A stretch of DNA of 64,000 nucleotides. Source: Lichenicola cladoniae. Lineage in GTDB: Bacteria > Pseudomonadota > Alphaproteobacteria > Acetobacterales > Acetobacteraceae. Location: assembly GCF_013201075.1 (NCBI RefSeq), contig NZ_CP053708.1:2111501-2175500 (forward strand), written 5' to 3'. How positions within the stretch are numbered: position 1 is the stretch's first letter; every line of letters begins with the position of its first letter. Position numbers and translations under genes: made by a program. Below the pieces are notes generated by a model, which did no database searches, was not told the origin of the DNA, and was given only the letters and a program-made list of their open reading frames with translations. Positions 1 to 8,871 of the stretch are shown here, in pieces.

Positions 1-415
1 GGTGGCGGTCTCTATTCCGGATGGGCTGATCACCCCGATCGTCCGCAGCGCCGAGAAGAAGTCGCTGGTGCAGATCAGCAGCGAGGCACGCGGCCTGATC
101 GCTCGCGCCCGTGACGGAAAACTGAAACCGGACGAGTTCCAGGGTGGTGGTTTCTCGATCTCCAACATGGGCATGTTCGGGGTGAAGGCTTTCTCGGCGA
201 TCATCAACCCGCCGCAATCCGGTATCCTCGCGGTCAGCGCCAGCGAGAAGCGCGCCGTAGTCCGGACCAGGGATGGCGTCGACCATATCGAGAGCGCCAC
301 GGTCATGACCGCGACCCTGTCGGTCGATCATCGCGCGGTCGATGGGGCGCTCGCCGCCCAGTGGGCCTCGGTCTTCAAGTCGGTGGTCGAAAATCCGCTG
401 AGCCTGGTGATCTGA
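1..415 (+). CDS. pdhC: Pyruvate dehydrogenase E2 (dihydrolipoamide acetyltransferase), C-terminal part, cut by window start
   Basis: C-terminal catalytic domain of the E2 acetyltransferase, which moves the acetyl group from the lipoyl arm to CoA in the pyruvate dehydrogenase complex. Only about 137 residues lie in the window; the frame is open to the left edge and the GTG at base 2 is an internal codon, not a start. The active-site motif DHRAVDG is visible near the C-terminus, preceded by the family segment GGGFSISNMGMFG. Its stop lies one base before lpdA, which encodes the E3 partner, so the genes are surely co-transcribed. E2 of the 2-oxoglutarate complex shares this fold; lpdA and lipA next door fit pdhC better, but the missing N-terminus prevents certainty. 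Confidence 0.9.
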   Translation, partial: VAVSIPDGLITPIVRSAEKKSLVQISSEARGLIARARDGKLKPDEFQGGGFSISNMGMFGVKAFSAIINPPQSGILAVSASEKRAVVRTRDGVDHIESATVMTATLSVDHRAVDGALAAQWASVFKSVVENPLSLVI

Positions 416-416
416 A

Positions 417-1826
417 ATGGCAACCACCGATTTCGACATCATCATCATCGGCGGCGGGCCTGGCGGCTATGTCGCCGCGATTCGGGCCGCCCAGCTCAAG
501 CTGTCGGTCTGCGTCGTCGAGAGCACTCATCTGGGCGGCATCTGCCTGAACTGGGGCTGCATCCCGACCAAGGCGCTGCTGCGTTCAGCCGAGATCAACC
601 ACCTGCTGCACAATCTCGGCGAGTTCGGGTTCTCGGCCGACAATATCCGCTTCGACCTGGACAAGGTGGTGAAGCGGTCCCGTGCGATCTCCAAGCAACT
701 GGCGTCCGGGGTCGGCTTCCTGCTCAAGAAGAACAAGGTTCCGGTGTTCGACGGCCGCGGCAAGCTTGCCGGAACGGACGGGGACAAGCGTCGGGTCGAG
801 GTTACCAAGGATGGCAAGGCGGTCGCCACCCTGACCGGCAAGCATGTGATCCTCGCCACCGGTGCACGGGCCCGCGTGCTGCCCGGCCTGGAGCCGGACG
901 GCAAGCTGATCTGGTCCTATCGCGAGGCGATGGTGCCGGCGGCGATGCCGAAGCGCCTGCTGGTGATCGGCTCGGGCGCGATCGGTATCGAGTTCGCCAG
1001 CTTCTATCGCAACATGGGGGCAGAGGTGACGGTGGCCGAGGTCGTCGATCGGATCCTGCCGGTCGAGGACGAGGAGATCGCCACCTTCGCGCGCACTCAG
1101 TTCGAGAAGCAGGGCATCCGTATCCTGACCGGTGCCAAGATCGGCACGCCGCAGAAGCTGGCCGACAGCGTCTCGATCACGATCGAGGCAAAGGGGAAGT
1201 CGGAGACGCTCGAGTTCGACCGCATCATCTCCGCGGTCGGTATCGTCGGCAATGTCGAGGATATCGGCCTCGAAGGCACCAAGGTCGAGGTCGAGAAGAC
1301 TCATGTGAAGATCGACCATTTCTGCCGTACCGGCGAGCCGGGCGTCTATGCGATCGGTGACCTGGCCGGCGCCCCATGGCTCGCTCACAAGGCCAGTCAT
1401 GAAGGTGTCCTGTGCGTCGAGAAGATCGCCGGGATGGACGTGCACGGGATCGACTGGACCAACATCCCGGGCTGCACCTACTGCCGTCCGCAGGTTGCCA
1501 GCGTCGGCTGGACGGAGGCCAAGGCGAAGGCCGAGGGTCGTGAAATCCGCGTCGGGCGCTTTCCGTTCATCGGCAACGGCAAGGCGATCACGATGGGCGA
1601 GCCCGATGGCATGGTCAAAACGGTGTTCGACGCCAAAACCGGCGGGCTGCTCGGCGCACACATGGTGGGTGCCGAAGTGACCGAGTTGATCCAGGGCTAC
1701 GTCATCGCGCGCACGCTGGAGTCCACCGAGCAGGAGCTGATGCACACGGTGTTCCCGCATCCCACCGTCAGCGAAACCATGCACGAGGCGGTGCTCGACG
1801 CATGGGGCCAGGCAATTCACTTCTGA
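417..1826 (+). CDS. lpdA: Dihydrolipoyl dehydrogenase (E3)
   Basis: FAD-dependent E3 that reoxidises dihydrolipoamide with NAD+ in 2-oxoacid dehydrogenase complexes. The 469-residue length is normal. An FAD-binding GGGPGG motif sits at residues 12-17, the redox-active disulfide CLNWGC at 43-48, an NAD-binding GSGAIG at 185-190, and the C-terminal catalytic HPTVSE with His448 and Glu453. All catalytic residues are present. The ATG follows the E2 stop by one base, so translation is probably coupled and the protein belongs to the pyruvate dehydrogenase operon. Confidence 0.97.
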   Translation: MATTDFDIIIIGGGPGGYVAAIRAAQLKLSVCVVESTHLGGICLNWGCIPTKALLRSAEINHLLHNLGEFGFSADNIRFDLDKVVKRSRAISKQLASGVGFLLKKNKVPVFDGRGKLAGTDGDKRRVEVTKDGKAVATLTGKHVILATGARARVLPGLEPDGKLIWSYREAMVPAAMPKRLLVIGSGAIGIEFASFYRNMGAEVTVAEVVDRILPVEDEEIATFARTQFEKQGIRILTGAKIGTPQKLADSVSITIEAKGKSETLEFDRIISAVGIVGNVEDIGLEGTKVEVEKTHVKIDHFCRTGEPGVYAIGDLAGAPWLAHKASHEGVLCVEKIAGMDVHGIDWTNIPGCTYCRPQVASVGWTEAKAKAEGREIRVGRFPFIGNGKAITMGEPDGMVKTVFDAKTGGLLGAHMVGAEVTELIQGYVIARTLESTEQELMHTVFPHPTVSETMHEAVLDAWGQAIHF

Positions 1827-1937
1827 CGACGGGCGACTTCCGGGGTCAGGCCAGCCGTGCGGCCAGCGTGCGCTTGACGCTTCGCTGCCCGGGTTCCACT
1901 TGTCGATGACCGTTCACCACTGGAAACCCTGGCAACG

Positions 1938-2978
1938 ATGTCAACGCGCCTGCTGATCGACCATCGCCTCGGGGCGGTATCCCAGGAGACGGCCCCGTCC
2001 GTGGCAGGGTCCGGGGCAGGGCCGGTCGTGGTGCGGCATCCGGAGAAGGCGCATCGCCCCGACAACCCGATCCTGCGCAAGCCGGACTGGATCCGGGTCA
2101 AGGCGCCGAACAGCCCGGTCTATCACGAGACCCAGAAGCTGATGCGCGAGCATCGCCTGGTGACGGTGTGCGAGGAGGCGGCCTGCCCGAACATCGGCGA
2201 GTGCTGGTCCCAGCGCCATGCCACGATGATGATCATGGGCGAGATCTGTACCCGTGCCTGCTCGTTCTGCAATGTGCGCACCGGGCAGCCCCTGGCGCTC
2301 GATGCCGACGAGCCCAACCGGGTGGCGGATGCGGTGGCCAAGCTCGGCCTGCGCCACGTGGTCATCACCTCAGTCGATCGCGACGATCTGGCCGATGGCG
2401 GCGCGCGCCATTTCGCGCGGGTGATTGCGGCGCTTCGGCTCGCGTCGCCGAACACCACGATCGAGATCCTGACCCCCGATTTCCTGCGCAAGCGCGGCGC
2501 ACTCGAGATCGTCGTGGAAGCCAGGCCGGATGTGTTCAACCACAATCTCGAAACCGTGCCTCGGCTGTATCCGACGATCCGGCCGGGCGCGCGTTACTAC
2601 CAGTCGATGCGGCTGCTGGACACGGTCAAGCAGCTCGATGCGTCGATCTTCACCAAGTCCGGCCTGATGGTCGGGCTCGGTGAGCAGCGACTGGAGATCC
2701 TGCAGGTCATGGACGATTTTCGAATAGCCGACGTCGACTTCCTGACGCTTGGCCAATATCTGCAGCCGAGCGTCAAGCATGCCGCGGTCGATCGCTTCGT
2801 CACGCCGGACGAGTTTGCCGACTACGCCGCGATGGCGCGTGCCAAGGGCTTCCTGCAGGTGAGCGCTACCCCTCTGACCCGGTCCTCTTACCACGCGGAC
2901 GAGGATTTCGCGGCTTTGCGGGCGGCTCGCGCGCTACAGAACACGCGTTCAGCAAACACCGCTCCGGCGTCGGCCTGA
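1938..2978 (+). CDS. lipA: Lipoyl synthase
   Basis: Radical-SAM enzyme that inserts two sulfurs into protein-bound octanoyl groups to make the lipoyl arm used by E2 proteins. The SAM-cluster motif CTRACSFC is at residues 104-111 (Cys104, 108, 111), the auxiliary cluster cysteines are Cys78, 83 and 89 ([12 protein letters not shown]), and the C-terminal RSSY at 315-318 supplies the auxiliary-cluster serine. At 346 residues it is slightly long because of a variable N-terminus of about 40 residues, so a later start cannot be excluded. It lies directly after the E2/E3 genes that need its product and overlaps the next gene by one base (TGATG). Confidence 0.97.
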   Translation: MSTRLLIDHRLGAVSQETAPSVAGSGAGPVVVRHPEKAHRPDNPILRKPDWIRVKAPNSPVYHETQKLMREHRLVTVCEEAACPNIGECWSQRHATMMIMGEICTRACSFCNVRTGQPLALDADEPNRVADAVAKLGLRHVVITSVDRDDLADGGARHFARVIAALRLASPNTTIEILTPDFLRKRGALEIVVEARPDVFNHNLETVPRLYPTIRPGARYYQSMRLLDTVKQLDASIFTKSGLMVGLGEQRLEILQVMDDFRIADVDFLTLGQYLQPSVKHAAVDRFVTPDEFADYAAMARAKGFLQVSATPLTRSSYHADEDFAALRAARALQNTRSANTAPASA

Positions 2979-3478
2979 TGCCGACGCACGCCGAACGCCG
3001 TCTGATCGCCTACAGCGCCGAACAGTTGTTCGACCTGGTCGCCGACGTCGGCCGCTATCCCGAATTCCTACCCTGGTGCGTCGGTTCGCGAGTCAGAAGA
3101 CGGAGCGAGACGGAGTTGGTTTCGGACACGACTATCGGTTTCGGGCCGTTTCGGGAGACCTTCACCAGTCGGGTTGAGCTAAATCGGCCACATACGGTCA
3201 AGGTTCGCTACGAGAGGGGCCCGTTCCGCTACCTCAATAACGTGTGGACCTTCACCCCCGACCCGCGCGGGTGCCTGGTCGACTTCTTCGTGGAGTTCGA
3301 GTTCCGGTCACGCTTTCTGCAGGCCGCGATCGGCGTCGTCTTCAACGAGGCAGTCAAGTTGATGGTGAGTTCGTTTCTCAAGCGCGCTCGCGACATCTAT
3401 GGGACGCCTCCGACGCGCCCGGTTTCAGCTCCGGTATCGGTGCCAGGCTCGACGCAGGTTGCCGGCTCGTCGGGTTGA
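2978..3478 (+). CDS. Coq10/RatA-type START-domain protein (SRPBCC family)
   Basis: A 166-residue protein of the polyketide-cyclase/START (SRPBCC) superfamily, of the type annotated as ubiquinone-binding Coq10 or type II toxin RatA. Visible family features are the opening ERRLIAYSAEQLFDLVADVG, then YPEFLPWCVGSRV, and a C-terminal amphipathic helix (LMVSSFLKRARDIYG). Mitochondrial and alphaproteobacterial members are thought to chaperone ubiquinone for respiration; a toxin role here is not supported by any partner gene. The start overlaps the lipA stop by one base, indicating translational coupling. The last 25 residues are Pro/Ser/Val-rich and probably disordered. Confidence 0.88.
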   Translation: MPTHAERRLIAYSAEQLFDLVADVGRYPEFLPWCVGSRVRRRSETELVSDTTIGFGPFRETFTSRVELNRPHTVKVRYERGPFRYLNNVWTFTPDPRGCLVDFFVEFEFRSRFLQAAIGVVFNEAVKLMVSSFLKRARDIYGTPPTRPVSAPVSVPGSTQVAGSSG

Positions 3479-3626
3479 GCCCAAGTTCGACCCGCTTGGC
3501 GACTTTCGGCGACTGTTGCGCAACTGCCACCGTGACTGATCGTTTCCACGTCGTGTCGGAGTTGCGATGCTCGCAGCTTACCCGCTGAACCAACCACCTG
3601 TCTTTGCGACGAAGAAGGAATATCCG

Positions 3627-4040
3627 ATGAAGTCGATCCTGAGCGCTTCGATCTGTGCTGCCGCCCTCGCATTCGCTCTTCCGGCGATGGCCGCGACAGA
3701 TGATGCGAAGCCGATGCATCATCATCATCACAAGATGGGCATGCACGGTAAGCATGCAGGCATGCATGGCAAGGGCGGAATGAGGGGCGATGCGAGCACC
3801 GACGCGCTGAACGAGAAGAGCCTTGCAGCGGCTCGTGGCGGTACCGATGCCTCGATGGCCCCGGGCGCAGCACCGGCAGCGGGCGCGATGGCTGCTCCGG
3901 GGGCCATGTCGGCACCGGGCGCAATGGCGGCTCCGGGTGCGATGTCCGCTCCGGCGTCGGGAACGTCGGCCGAGACGATGCCGTCGAATGCACCCGCCGG
4001 CGCCATGGCGGCACCTGCAGCGACTCCGGCCGGCAACTAA
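3627..4040 (+). CDS. Small secreted His-, Met- and Ala/Pro-rich low-complexity protein, function unknown
   Basis: I do not recognise a named family. The ATG at 3627 is chosen because AAGGAA precedes it by about 8 bases and it opens a classic signal peptide (MKSILSAS..., likely cut after AMA at residue 22); an in-frame ATG 60 bases upstream would destroy that. The mature part starts with a His/Met-rich stretch (five consecutive His at 31-35, then repeated H-G-K-H/M-H-G units) that could bind copper or another soft metal. The second half is a tandem Gly-Ala-Met-(Ala/Ser)-Ala-Pro repeat. Periplasmic metal buffering is inference from composition only. A terminator follows at 4132, so it is probably monocistronic. 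Confidence 0.72.
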   Translation: MKSILSASICAAALAFALPAMAATDDAKPMHHHHHKMGMHGKHAGMHGKGGMRGDASTDALNEKSLAAARGGTDASMAPGAAPAAGAMAAPGAMSAPGAMAAPGAMSAPASGTSAETMPSNAPAGAMAAPAATPAGN

Positions 4041-4131
4041 AGCAGCAACCGATCACGGAGCGAACATCAGGCCCCACTTGACATGGACGTCCTGCTTAAC
4101 GTGATCGAAACGAGTTGGTGTTGAACTGATG

Positions 4132-4165
4132 GAACCCCGGGGCATGATGCTCCGGGGTTCTTTTA
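4132..4165 (+). terminator. Rho-independent terminator
   Basis: Perfect 9-base stem GAACCCCGG (4132-4140) and CCGGGGTTC (4152-4160), 11-base loop, followed directly by TTTT. It lies 92 bases after the secreted His/Met-rich gene and ends that transcript before the EF-hand gene. Confidence 0.9.
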
Positions 4166-4229
4166 GTTTGGCACCGAAGCGATCTTCTCTGCAGATCGTA
4201 TGGGGTGCCGCGCCAGGAAAGCGGAACCA

Positions 4230-4598
4230 ATGCGTCTGTTCGTCAATCTGAGTGCAGTCCTGATCTGCGGCGGTCTTGCCGGTTTTACCGCACTTGCCCA
4301 AGTGGTCCCGTCGCATGCGTCGTCGATGCCGGCGATTGCCGGGGCATCGGCCATCGATCGAGCCGACGGCTACGTGCTCCAAGTGAGCCATGGTGGCAGC
4401 GTCGAGACCCATTTCGCGGCAGCCAATATCACCCATGACGGGCACCTGACCAAGGCGCAGGCCGAGCAATCGAGCTGGATCCGCGTGGTGAAGCGGTTCG
4501 ACGAGATCGATACGGACCACAAGGGCTGGGTCTCGGTCGAGCAGATCCATGCCTACAACAAGGGACACCGCAAGCACCGTGCCGATCCGGCAACGTAA
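4230..4598 (+). CDS. Small exported EF-hand-like protein
   Basis: A 122-residue protein with an N-terminal signal peptide (MRLFVNLSAVLICGGLAG..., probable cleavage after ALA near residue 23). The start at 4230 is preferred over an ATG 30 bases upstream because AGGAAAGCGG precedes it. Two EF-hand-like loops are visible: NITHDGHLTKAQ at about 66-77 and DTDHKGWVSVEQ at 94-105. Both have the central Gly and the hydrophobic position 8 but Gln instead of Glu at position 12, so calcium affinity may be low. The C-terminus is basic and His-rich. Role unknown; a periplasmic Ca2+/divalent-ion binder is inference. It follows the terminator at 4132 and converges on cinA with only five bases between. Confidence 0.75.
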   Translation: MRLFVNLSAVLICGGLAGFTALAQVVPSHASSMPAIAGASAIDRADGYVLQVSHGGSVETHFAAANITHDGHLTKAQAEQSSWIRVVKRFDEIDTDHKGWVSVEQIHAYNKGHRKHRADPAT

Positions 4599-4603
4599 GG
4601 GTT

Positions 4604-5110
4604 CTACCGCCTCGGAAACGCTTCGACGGCCGCCTGCCGCAACATCGTGAGGGCTTCCCGGACCGCCGCCTCGCGAATGGTGGCCCGGTCACCGGGCAGC
4701 ACCATCGATCGGGTACGAGTCGGAGCCCCACGAGCGGAGACGCCGAACCAGACCAGTCCGACCGGTTTGTCCGGGCTGCCGCCCCCGGGTCCGGCGATCC
4801 CCGTGGTGGATACCGCAAGGTCCGCACCGCTGCGCGCCAGTGCGCCCTCTGCCATTGCAGCGGCGACTTCGGAACTGACGGCTCCCATGCGGTCGAACAG
4901 CTCCATGCCGACGCCCAGCAGCTCGTGCTTCATCGGGTTGGAATAGGTCACCGCACCGCCAAGCACGCTGGCCGAACTTCCCGCATGATGGGTCAGCGAC
5001 GCGGCAATCAGGCCGCCAGTGCAGCTTTCGGCGGTCGCGACGGTCAGATGCGCCGCCGCCAGCAGGTCGAGCAGTTCCCTGGCCTGCGCCAGCGTGCGTT
5101 CGCCGATCAT
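4604..5110 (-). CDS. CinA-type nicotinamide-nucleotide amidohydrolase (PncC family)
   Basis: Stand-alone CinA C-terminal domain that deamidates NMN to nicotinate mononucleotide in NAD salvage. The signature ESCTGG with the catalytic Ser at about residue 29 and the downstream TTGIAGPGGG...KPVGLV segment are intact. Its 168 residues match PncC rather than full-length CinA with its MoaB-like domain. The ATG at 5110 is chosen over a GTG nine bases upstream because it overlaps the pgpA stop as ATGA, the same coupling seen between slt and pgpA. It is the last gene of the slt-pgpA-cinA operon. Confidence 0.92.
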   Translation of the reverse strand: MIGERTLAQARELLDLLAAAHLTVATAESCTGGLIAASLTHHAGSSASVLGGAVTYSNPMKHELLGVGMELFDRMGAVSSEVAAAMAEGALARSGADLAVSTTGIAGPGGGSPDKPVGLVWFGVSARGAPTRTRSMVLPGDRATIREAAVREALTMLRQAAVEAFPRR

Positions 5111-5607
5111 TGCATCCACCTCGAAGCCAGCCGGATCGCCAGCAGCAGGAACGCGCCCACGATCCCAGCCAGCATGTCATCGCCCATGACGCCGAACGCG
5201 TCGTGCCGCCGGTCGATCCGCCCGATCAGGCCAGGCTTGCTGATGTCGAGCAGCCGGAACAGACCGAACGCGAGGAGAAGGTAGATCACCATCGCCAGCC
5301 CGTGCGGTCCGGCCAATCCCGGTAGTGCCACCAGCCCGAGCAGGGTGATCCAGATGCCGGCCACCTCGTCGATCACGATCCAGCCATGGTCGGCACCGCC
5401 AGAGGCGCGCCCGATCGCCGCCCAGCCAACTATCGAAACCGCAACGATCCCGATCACCAGCAACGGCGGTGATTGCAGCAGCGCGTAGCCGAACGGCATG
5501 GCGGCCAGCGATCCCACCGTCCCGGGCGCCGAGGGTGCGAAACCGCATCCGCCGAAACTGGCGATCATCCGCGGCCAGAACGCCGCGCGTCCGGGATCTC
5601 CGGTCAT
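5107..5607 (-). CDS. pgpA: Phosphatidylglycerophosphatase A
   Basis: Inner-membrane enzyme that removes phosphate from phosphatidylglycerophosphate to give phosphatidylglycerol. Family landmarks: GFAPSAPGTVGSL near the N-terminus, the acidic IDEVAG, and DISKPG...FGVMGDDMLAG near the C-terminus. Three to four hydrophobic segments are present. The ATG at 5607 overlaps the slt stop (ATGA) and its own stop overlaps the cinA start, so the three genes are translationally coupled; the reading frame continues upstream inside slt but without the family sequence. Length 166 residues is normal. Confidence 0.94.
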   Translation of the reverse strand: MTGDPGRAAFWPRMIASFGGCGFAPSAPGTVGSLAAMPFGYALLQSPPLLVIGIVAVSIVGWAAIGRASGGADHGWIVIDEVAGIWITLLGLVALPGLAGPHGLAMVIYLLLAFGLFRLLDISKPGLIGRIDRRHDAFGVMGDDMLAGIVGAFLLLAIRLASRWMQ

Positions 5608-7748
5608 GCGCGGCCACCTGGATCGTTCTGATACACCCCCATGTTCTCGATGACGCGCTGGACGTAGTTGCGGGTTTCGGCGAACGGGATCATCTCGATC
5701 CAATCGATCATCCTCGCCTGCGCATCATCCGCGCTGCCGGCTCCGGCTGTTGCATCGCCGTTCTCGACCAGCCATCGATCGACCCGGTGAGGTCCGGCAT
5801 TGTAAGCGGCGATCGCGTAGGGAGCCACGTTTCGGAAGCGCGTCATCAGTCCGCCCAGGTAGGCCGTGCCGAGTGCGAGATTGACGTCCGGATCGAACAG
5901 CGAGGCTCCGTCCGGACCGGGCGTGAGGTCCGGCCGCCCGAGCGTGCGGGCGGTATCCCGAGCTGTGCCAGACGTCAATTGCATCAATCCCCTGGCACCG
6001 GCGGGACTGGCGATCTGCGGATCGAAGCTGCTTTCCTGGCGCATCACCGCAAGAGCCAGCCCAGGCGGCAGGACCGGCGACGGCGGTGGCGCATACGGCC
6101 TTGGCCAGCCCGCACCGGCAAGCACCAGCCCATGTCGCCCGGCGGAGCGCGCGATCGCCACCGCGACGTCCGGCAACCCCAGCCTGACCGCCAGCGAAGC
6201 CGCCAGCGCGTGGTCGGTATCGCTGCTTACCGACTGGTCGAGCATGAGGAGGAAGGCGCGCGCGTGCCTAGGATCGTTCCAGGCGACTAGTGTCTCGGCA
6301 GCGCGGGCGAGCTCCAGGCCTGCGAAGTCGATCGCCTGCGCACTGGTCCAGCGCAGATCGTGAAGGTTGCCCAGCCCGGTGGCCAGAACGGACCGATCGA
6401 GCGAGGGATCGAGCAGGATGTCGAGGCCGGATGCGGGGCCCTGCAGACGTGCGATCGCCAGCTGGCCATAGAAGGTGGTGGGAAACGCACTTGCTTCGGT
6501 GAGCGCCGCCCGGCCGCCGGCCACGTCGCCGCGCGCCAGCCGGGCACGCCCGGTCCAGTAGTCGCCGCGGCTCCGGGTGATCGCGGAGGTGGATGACAAC
6601 AGGTGCGAGAACCGCGCCTCGGCACCCGCCGGGTCATGCAGCCGGCGCAGGCTGATCCAGCCGGTCAGGAACGCTCCATCGACCTGGGCGGACGGATCGC
6701 TCTGGTAGCCGTCATCCGCCATGACGAGCGCATCGGCATCGTGATGGTCACGCAGCAGGTCCCGGGCCAGCGCGTCCCGCTCGGTCCAGAAGGGGGTCAG
6801 CCTCGGACGCGAGACCCGCGTCTCCGCCGTGAAGCCGCGCGCCTTCCAGAGCGCGAGCGCCTCGTCCGGCCGGTCGCGCCGGCGCAGCCAGCGTGCAAGA
6901 TCCAGAACAAGCACCGGGTCACGCGATGCATCCCCCTGCATGGCTGCGGCAACGCCGTCCGCCCCGTCGGCATTGCGCCGCAACGACAGGCGGGCAGTCG
7001 CCAGCTGCTGCTGGCTGGCCTGCAGTAGCGGAATGACACGATTGGCAGCGGCTACGTTGCCGCCCCACTCCAGCCGGTCGAACCGCTGCCAGTTATCGTC
7101 CGCGGTCAGGAACCTCCCCCAGCTATGCAGGAAGGCCCTTTCCCGGTCGGGTTGGTCGATGCCGTTCACCCAGGCCGTCCGCGCCGCCTGGATGATGGCT
7201 GGAGGAACGATCGCCGCCATGAGGGGCAGCGTCGCGTCTGCTCCCGGCTGTGACGGAAGCCATGCACCGGAGCATCGGAGCAGCGACTCGGAGGATGCGA
7301 GGGTTGCCGTGCCGCACAGCGAGCCGAGGGCCGCAACGTCCGTCTCGCTCGCGATCGCCTGATCGAGGCGCTGGGTCAGCAGGCCGCGGTTCGGCCAGGT
7401 CGGATTGCGGTGCAGGAAGTCGGCGATCTCGGCCGCGGACCCGCCGCCTGGCGCCAGCAACCGCAGATACCGCACGAGCCGCTCTGCGACGGGATCGGCG
7501 GAGCCGGCCGCCAGCGCCTGATAGCCGGCGACACGTGCCGCCTCTTGGGTGCCCGGCGTGGCGGCACCGGCGATCGGCGGGACCGCTGCGGCGACTTGCG
7601 TCCGCGCGCAGCCGGCGATCTGCGTAGGGGCAAGCAGCGCCAGGCTTGGCAGCAGCAATCTGCGCAGCAGCCGTGACGCGCCCGGCCGGGAGCCAGGGCG
7701 TGCCGATGATGGAGGTGTTCGGGGCTCCAGGACGATCGACGACATCAT
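5604..7748 (-). CDS. Soluble-type lytic murein transglycosylase (Slt), predicted lipoprotein
   Basis: Peptidoglycan-cleaving lytic transglycosylase of Slt70 type. The C-terminal SLT domain shows the catalytic glutamate in VMRQESSFDP, then ASPAGARGLMQL, GTAYLGGL and AYNAGPHRV. The long helical N-terminal part resembles the superhelical U-domain. The N-terminus has a basic Arg-rich region, a hydrophobic stretch and the lipobox-like IAGC, suggesting outer-membrane lipoprotein anchoring. The start is placed at one of two adjacent ATGs (7748 or 7745); the frame stays open upstream to 7943, but that part lacks coding character and would bury the signal. Its stop overlaps pgpA. About 714 residues. 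Confidence 0.9.
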   Translation of the reverse strand: MMSSIVLEPRTPPSSARPGSRPGASRLLRRLLLPSLALLAPTQIAGCARTQVAAAVPPIAGAATPGTQEAARVAGYQALAAGSADPVAERLVRYLRLLAPGGGSAAEIADFLHRNPTWPNRGLLTQRLDQAIASETDVAALGSLCGTATLASSESLLRCSGAWLPSQPGADATLPLMAAIVPPAIIQAARTAWVNGIDQPDRERAFLHSWGRFLTADDNWQRFDRLEWGGNVAAANRVIPLLQASQQQLATARLSLRRNADGADGVAAAMQGDASRDPVLVLDLARWLRRRDRPDEALALWKARGFTAETRVSRPRLTPFWTERDALARDLLRDHHDADALVMADDGYQSDPSAQVDGAFLTGWISLRRLHDPAGAEARFSHLLSSTSAITRSRGDYWTGRARLARGDVAGGRAALTEASAFPTTFYGQLAIARLQGPASGLDILLDPSLDRSVLATGLGNLHDLRWTSAQAIDFAGLELARAAETLVAWNDPRHARAFLLMLDQSVSSDTDHALAASLAVRLGLPDVAVAIARSAGRHGLVLAGAGWPRPYAPPPSPVLPPGLALAVMRQESSFDPQIASPAGARGLMQLTSGTARDTARTLGRPDLTPGPDGASLFDPDVNLALGTAYLGGLMTRFRNVAPYAIAAYNAGPHRVDRWLVENGDATAGAGSADDAQARMIDWIEMIPFAETRNYVQRVIENMGVYQNDPGGRA

Positions 7749-7984
7749 GGTGCGCTGAACCTGGCATTGCGAGCGCCGCAGCATCAGTCGATCGGCCGGA
7801 TCGAGCAAGACCCGCCGCCCATCCGGCGTCGTGCCCTCCGTCCCGGGTGGTTCCAGCAACCGCAGGACCGGGCTAGACTGGCCAAGCCTGCTGCGCGTTG
7901 ACCCGAGGGATCTTCCCACGTTGCCGCCATCACGAGCGCTCACACTCAGGCGGCCCGACCGGGTCGGATACTCTGGAGAAGCCG

Positions 7985-8863
7985 ATGTTCAAGGGGTCCA
8001 TTGTCGCCCTGATCACGCCGATGCGGCCCGACGGCGCGCTGGATGAAGCGGCTTTCGAGCGCCAGATCGAGTGGCAGGTCGAGTGCGGCAGCAACGGCGT
8101 CGTGCCATGCGGGACGACCGGCGAGAGTCCGACCTTGACCCACGCCGAGCATCGCCGGCTGATCGATATCGCGGTACGTGTCGCCGCCGGGCGTATCCCG
8201 GTGATCGCCGGCACCGGTTCCAACAGCACCGCCGAGGCGATCGAGACGACGCGCCATGCGCACGAGGCTGGCGCGGATGCCGCCCTGGTGGTCACGCCCT
8301 ATTACAACAAGCCGACCCAGGACGGGCTGTTCCGGCACTTCACGGCAATCGCCGACGCGGTCGATATCCCTATCATCATCTATAATATTCCCGGCCGCAG
8401 CGTCATCGACATGGGCGTCGAGACCATGGCGAAGCTATCGCGGCACCCAAATATCGTCGGCGTGAAGGACTCCACCGCAAACCTGTTGCGCCCGCTTCAG
8501 GTCCGGCGCCGGGCCGGTCGGGCGTTCTGCCAGCTTTCCGGCGAGGACGGCACAGCGATTGCCTTCAACGCTGCGGGCGGCAGCGGCTGCATCAGCGTCA
8601 CCGCCAACGTTGCACCGGCCTTGTGTGCGCAGATGCACGCGGCGTGGGAACGCGGCGACGTAAGGGCCGCGATGGACATCCAGGACCGGCTGCTGCCGCT
8701 GCACGACGCCCTGTTCATCGAGAGCAATCCGGCCCCGGTCAAATACGCGGCGAGCCTGCTCGGTCGTTCGGCGGAGTTCTGCCGGCTGCCGCTGGCACCG
8801 CTGCAGGACCAGACGCGCGAGCTGGTCCGCGCCGCAATGGAGGAGGTCGGCCTGCTCGGCTGA
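7985..8863 (+). CDS. dapA: 4-hydroxy-tetrahydrodipicolinate synthase
   Basis: First committed step of lysine/diaminopimelate synthesis: condenses pyruvate with aspartate semialdehyde. At 292 residues it keeps E. coli numbering exactly: Thr44-Thr45 in GTTGESPT, Tyr107 in YYNKP, Tyr133 and Arg138 in YNIPGRS, and the Schiff-base Lys161 in GVKDST. The start at 7985 follows TCTGGAGAAG with good spacing; the frame extends 87 bases upstream without support. It is divergent from slt and nine bases ahead of smpB. dapD and dapE of the same pathway lie at 42-44 kb, so the pathway genes are dispersed. Confidence 0.97.
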   Translation: MFKGSIVALITPMRPDGALDEAAFERQIEWQVECGSNGVVPCGTTGESPTLTHAEHRRLIDIAVRVAAGRIPVIAGTGSNSTAEAIETTRHAHEAGADAALVVTPYYNKPTQDGLFRHFTAIADAVDIPIIIYNIPGRSVIDMGVETMAKLSRHPNIVGVKDSTANLLRPLQVRRRAGRAFCQLSGEDGTAIAFNAAGGSGCISVTANVAPALCAQMHAAWERGDVRAAMDIQDRLLPLHDALFIESNPAPVKYAASLLGRSAEFCRLPLAPLQDQTRELVRAAMEEVGLLG

Positions 8864-8871
8864 CCCATACG

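Noticed and set aside
585-1820. A 411-codon open frame antisense to lpdA
   Set aside because: GC-rich genes often leave the opposite strand open. It has no family motif, is Arg/Leu/Asp/His-rich like other shadows, and lpdA on the plus strand has all catalytic residues.
2978-3478. RatA toxin of a RatAB toxin-antitoxin pair
   Set aside because: No RatB-like (ubiquitin-fold) partner is adjacent. The sequence and its position after lipA fit a Coq10-like protein.
3850-4010. Repeat array considered as CRISPR-like
   Set aside because: The units are contiguous, in frame and encode a peptide repeat; there are no spacers and no cas genes.
4200-4229. Upstream start of the EF-hand-like protein
   Set aside because: It would put ten polar and basic residues before the signal peptide, and the ribosome-binding site fits the later ATG.
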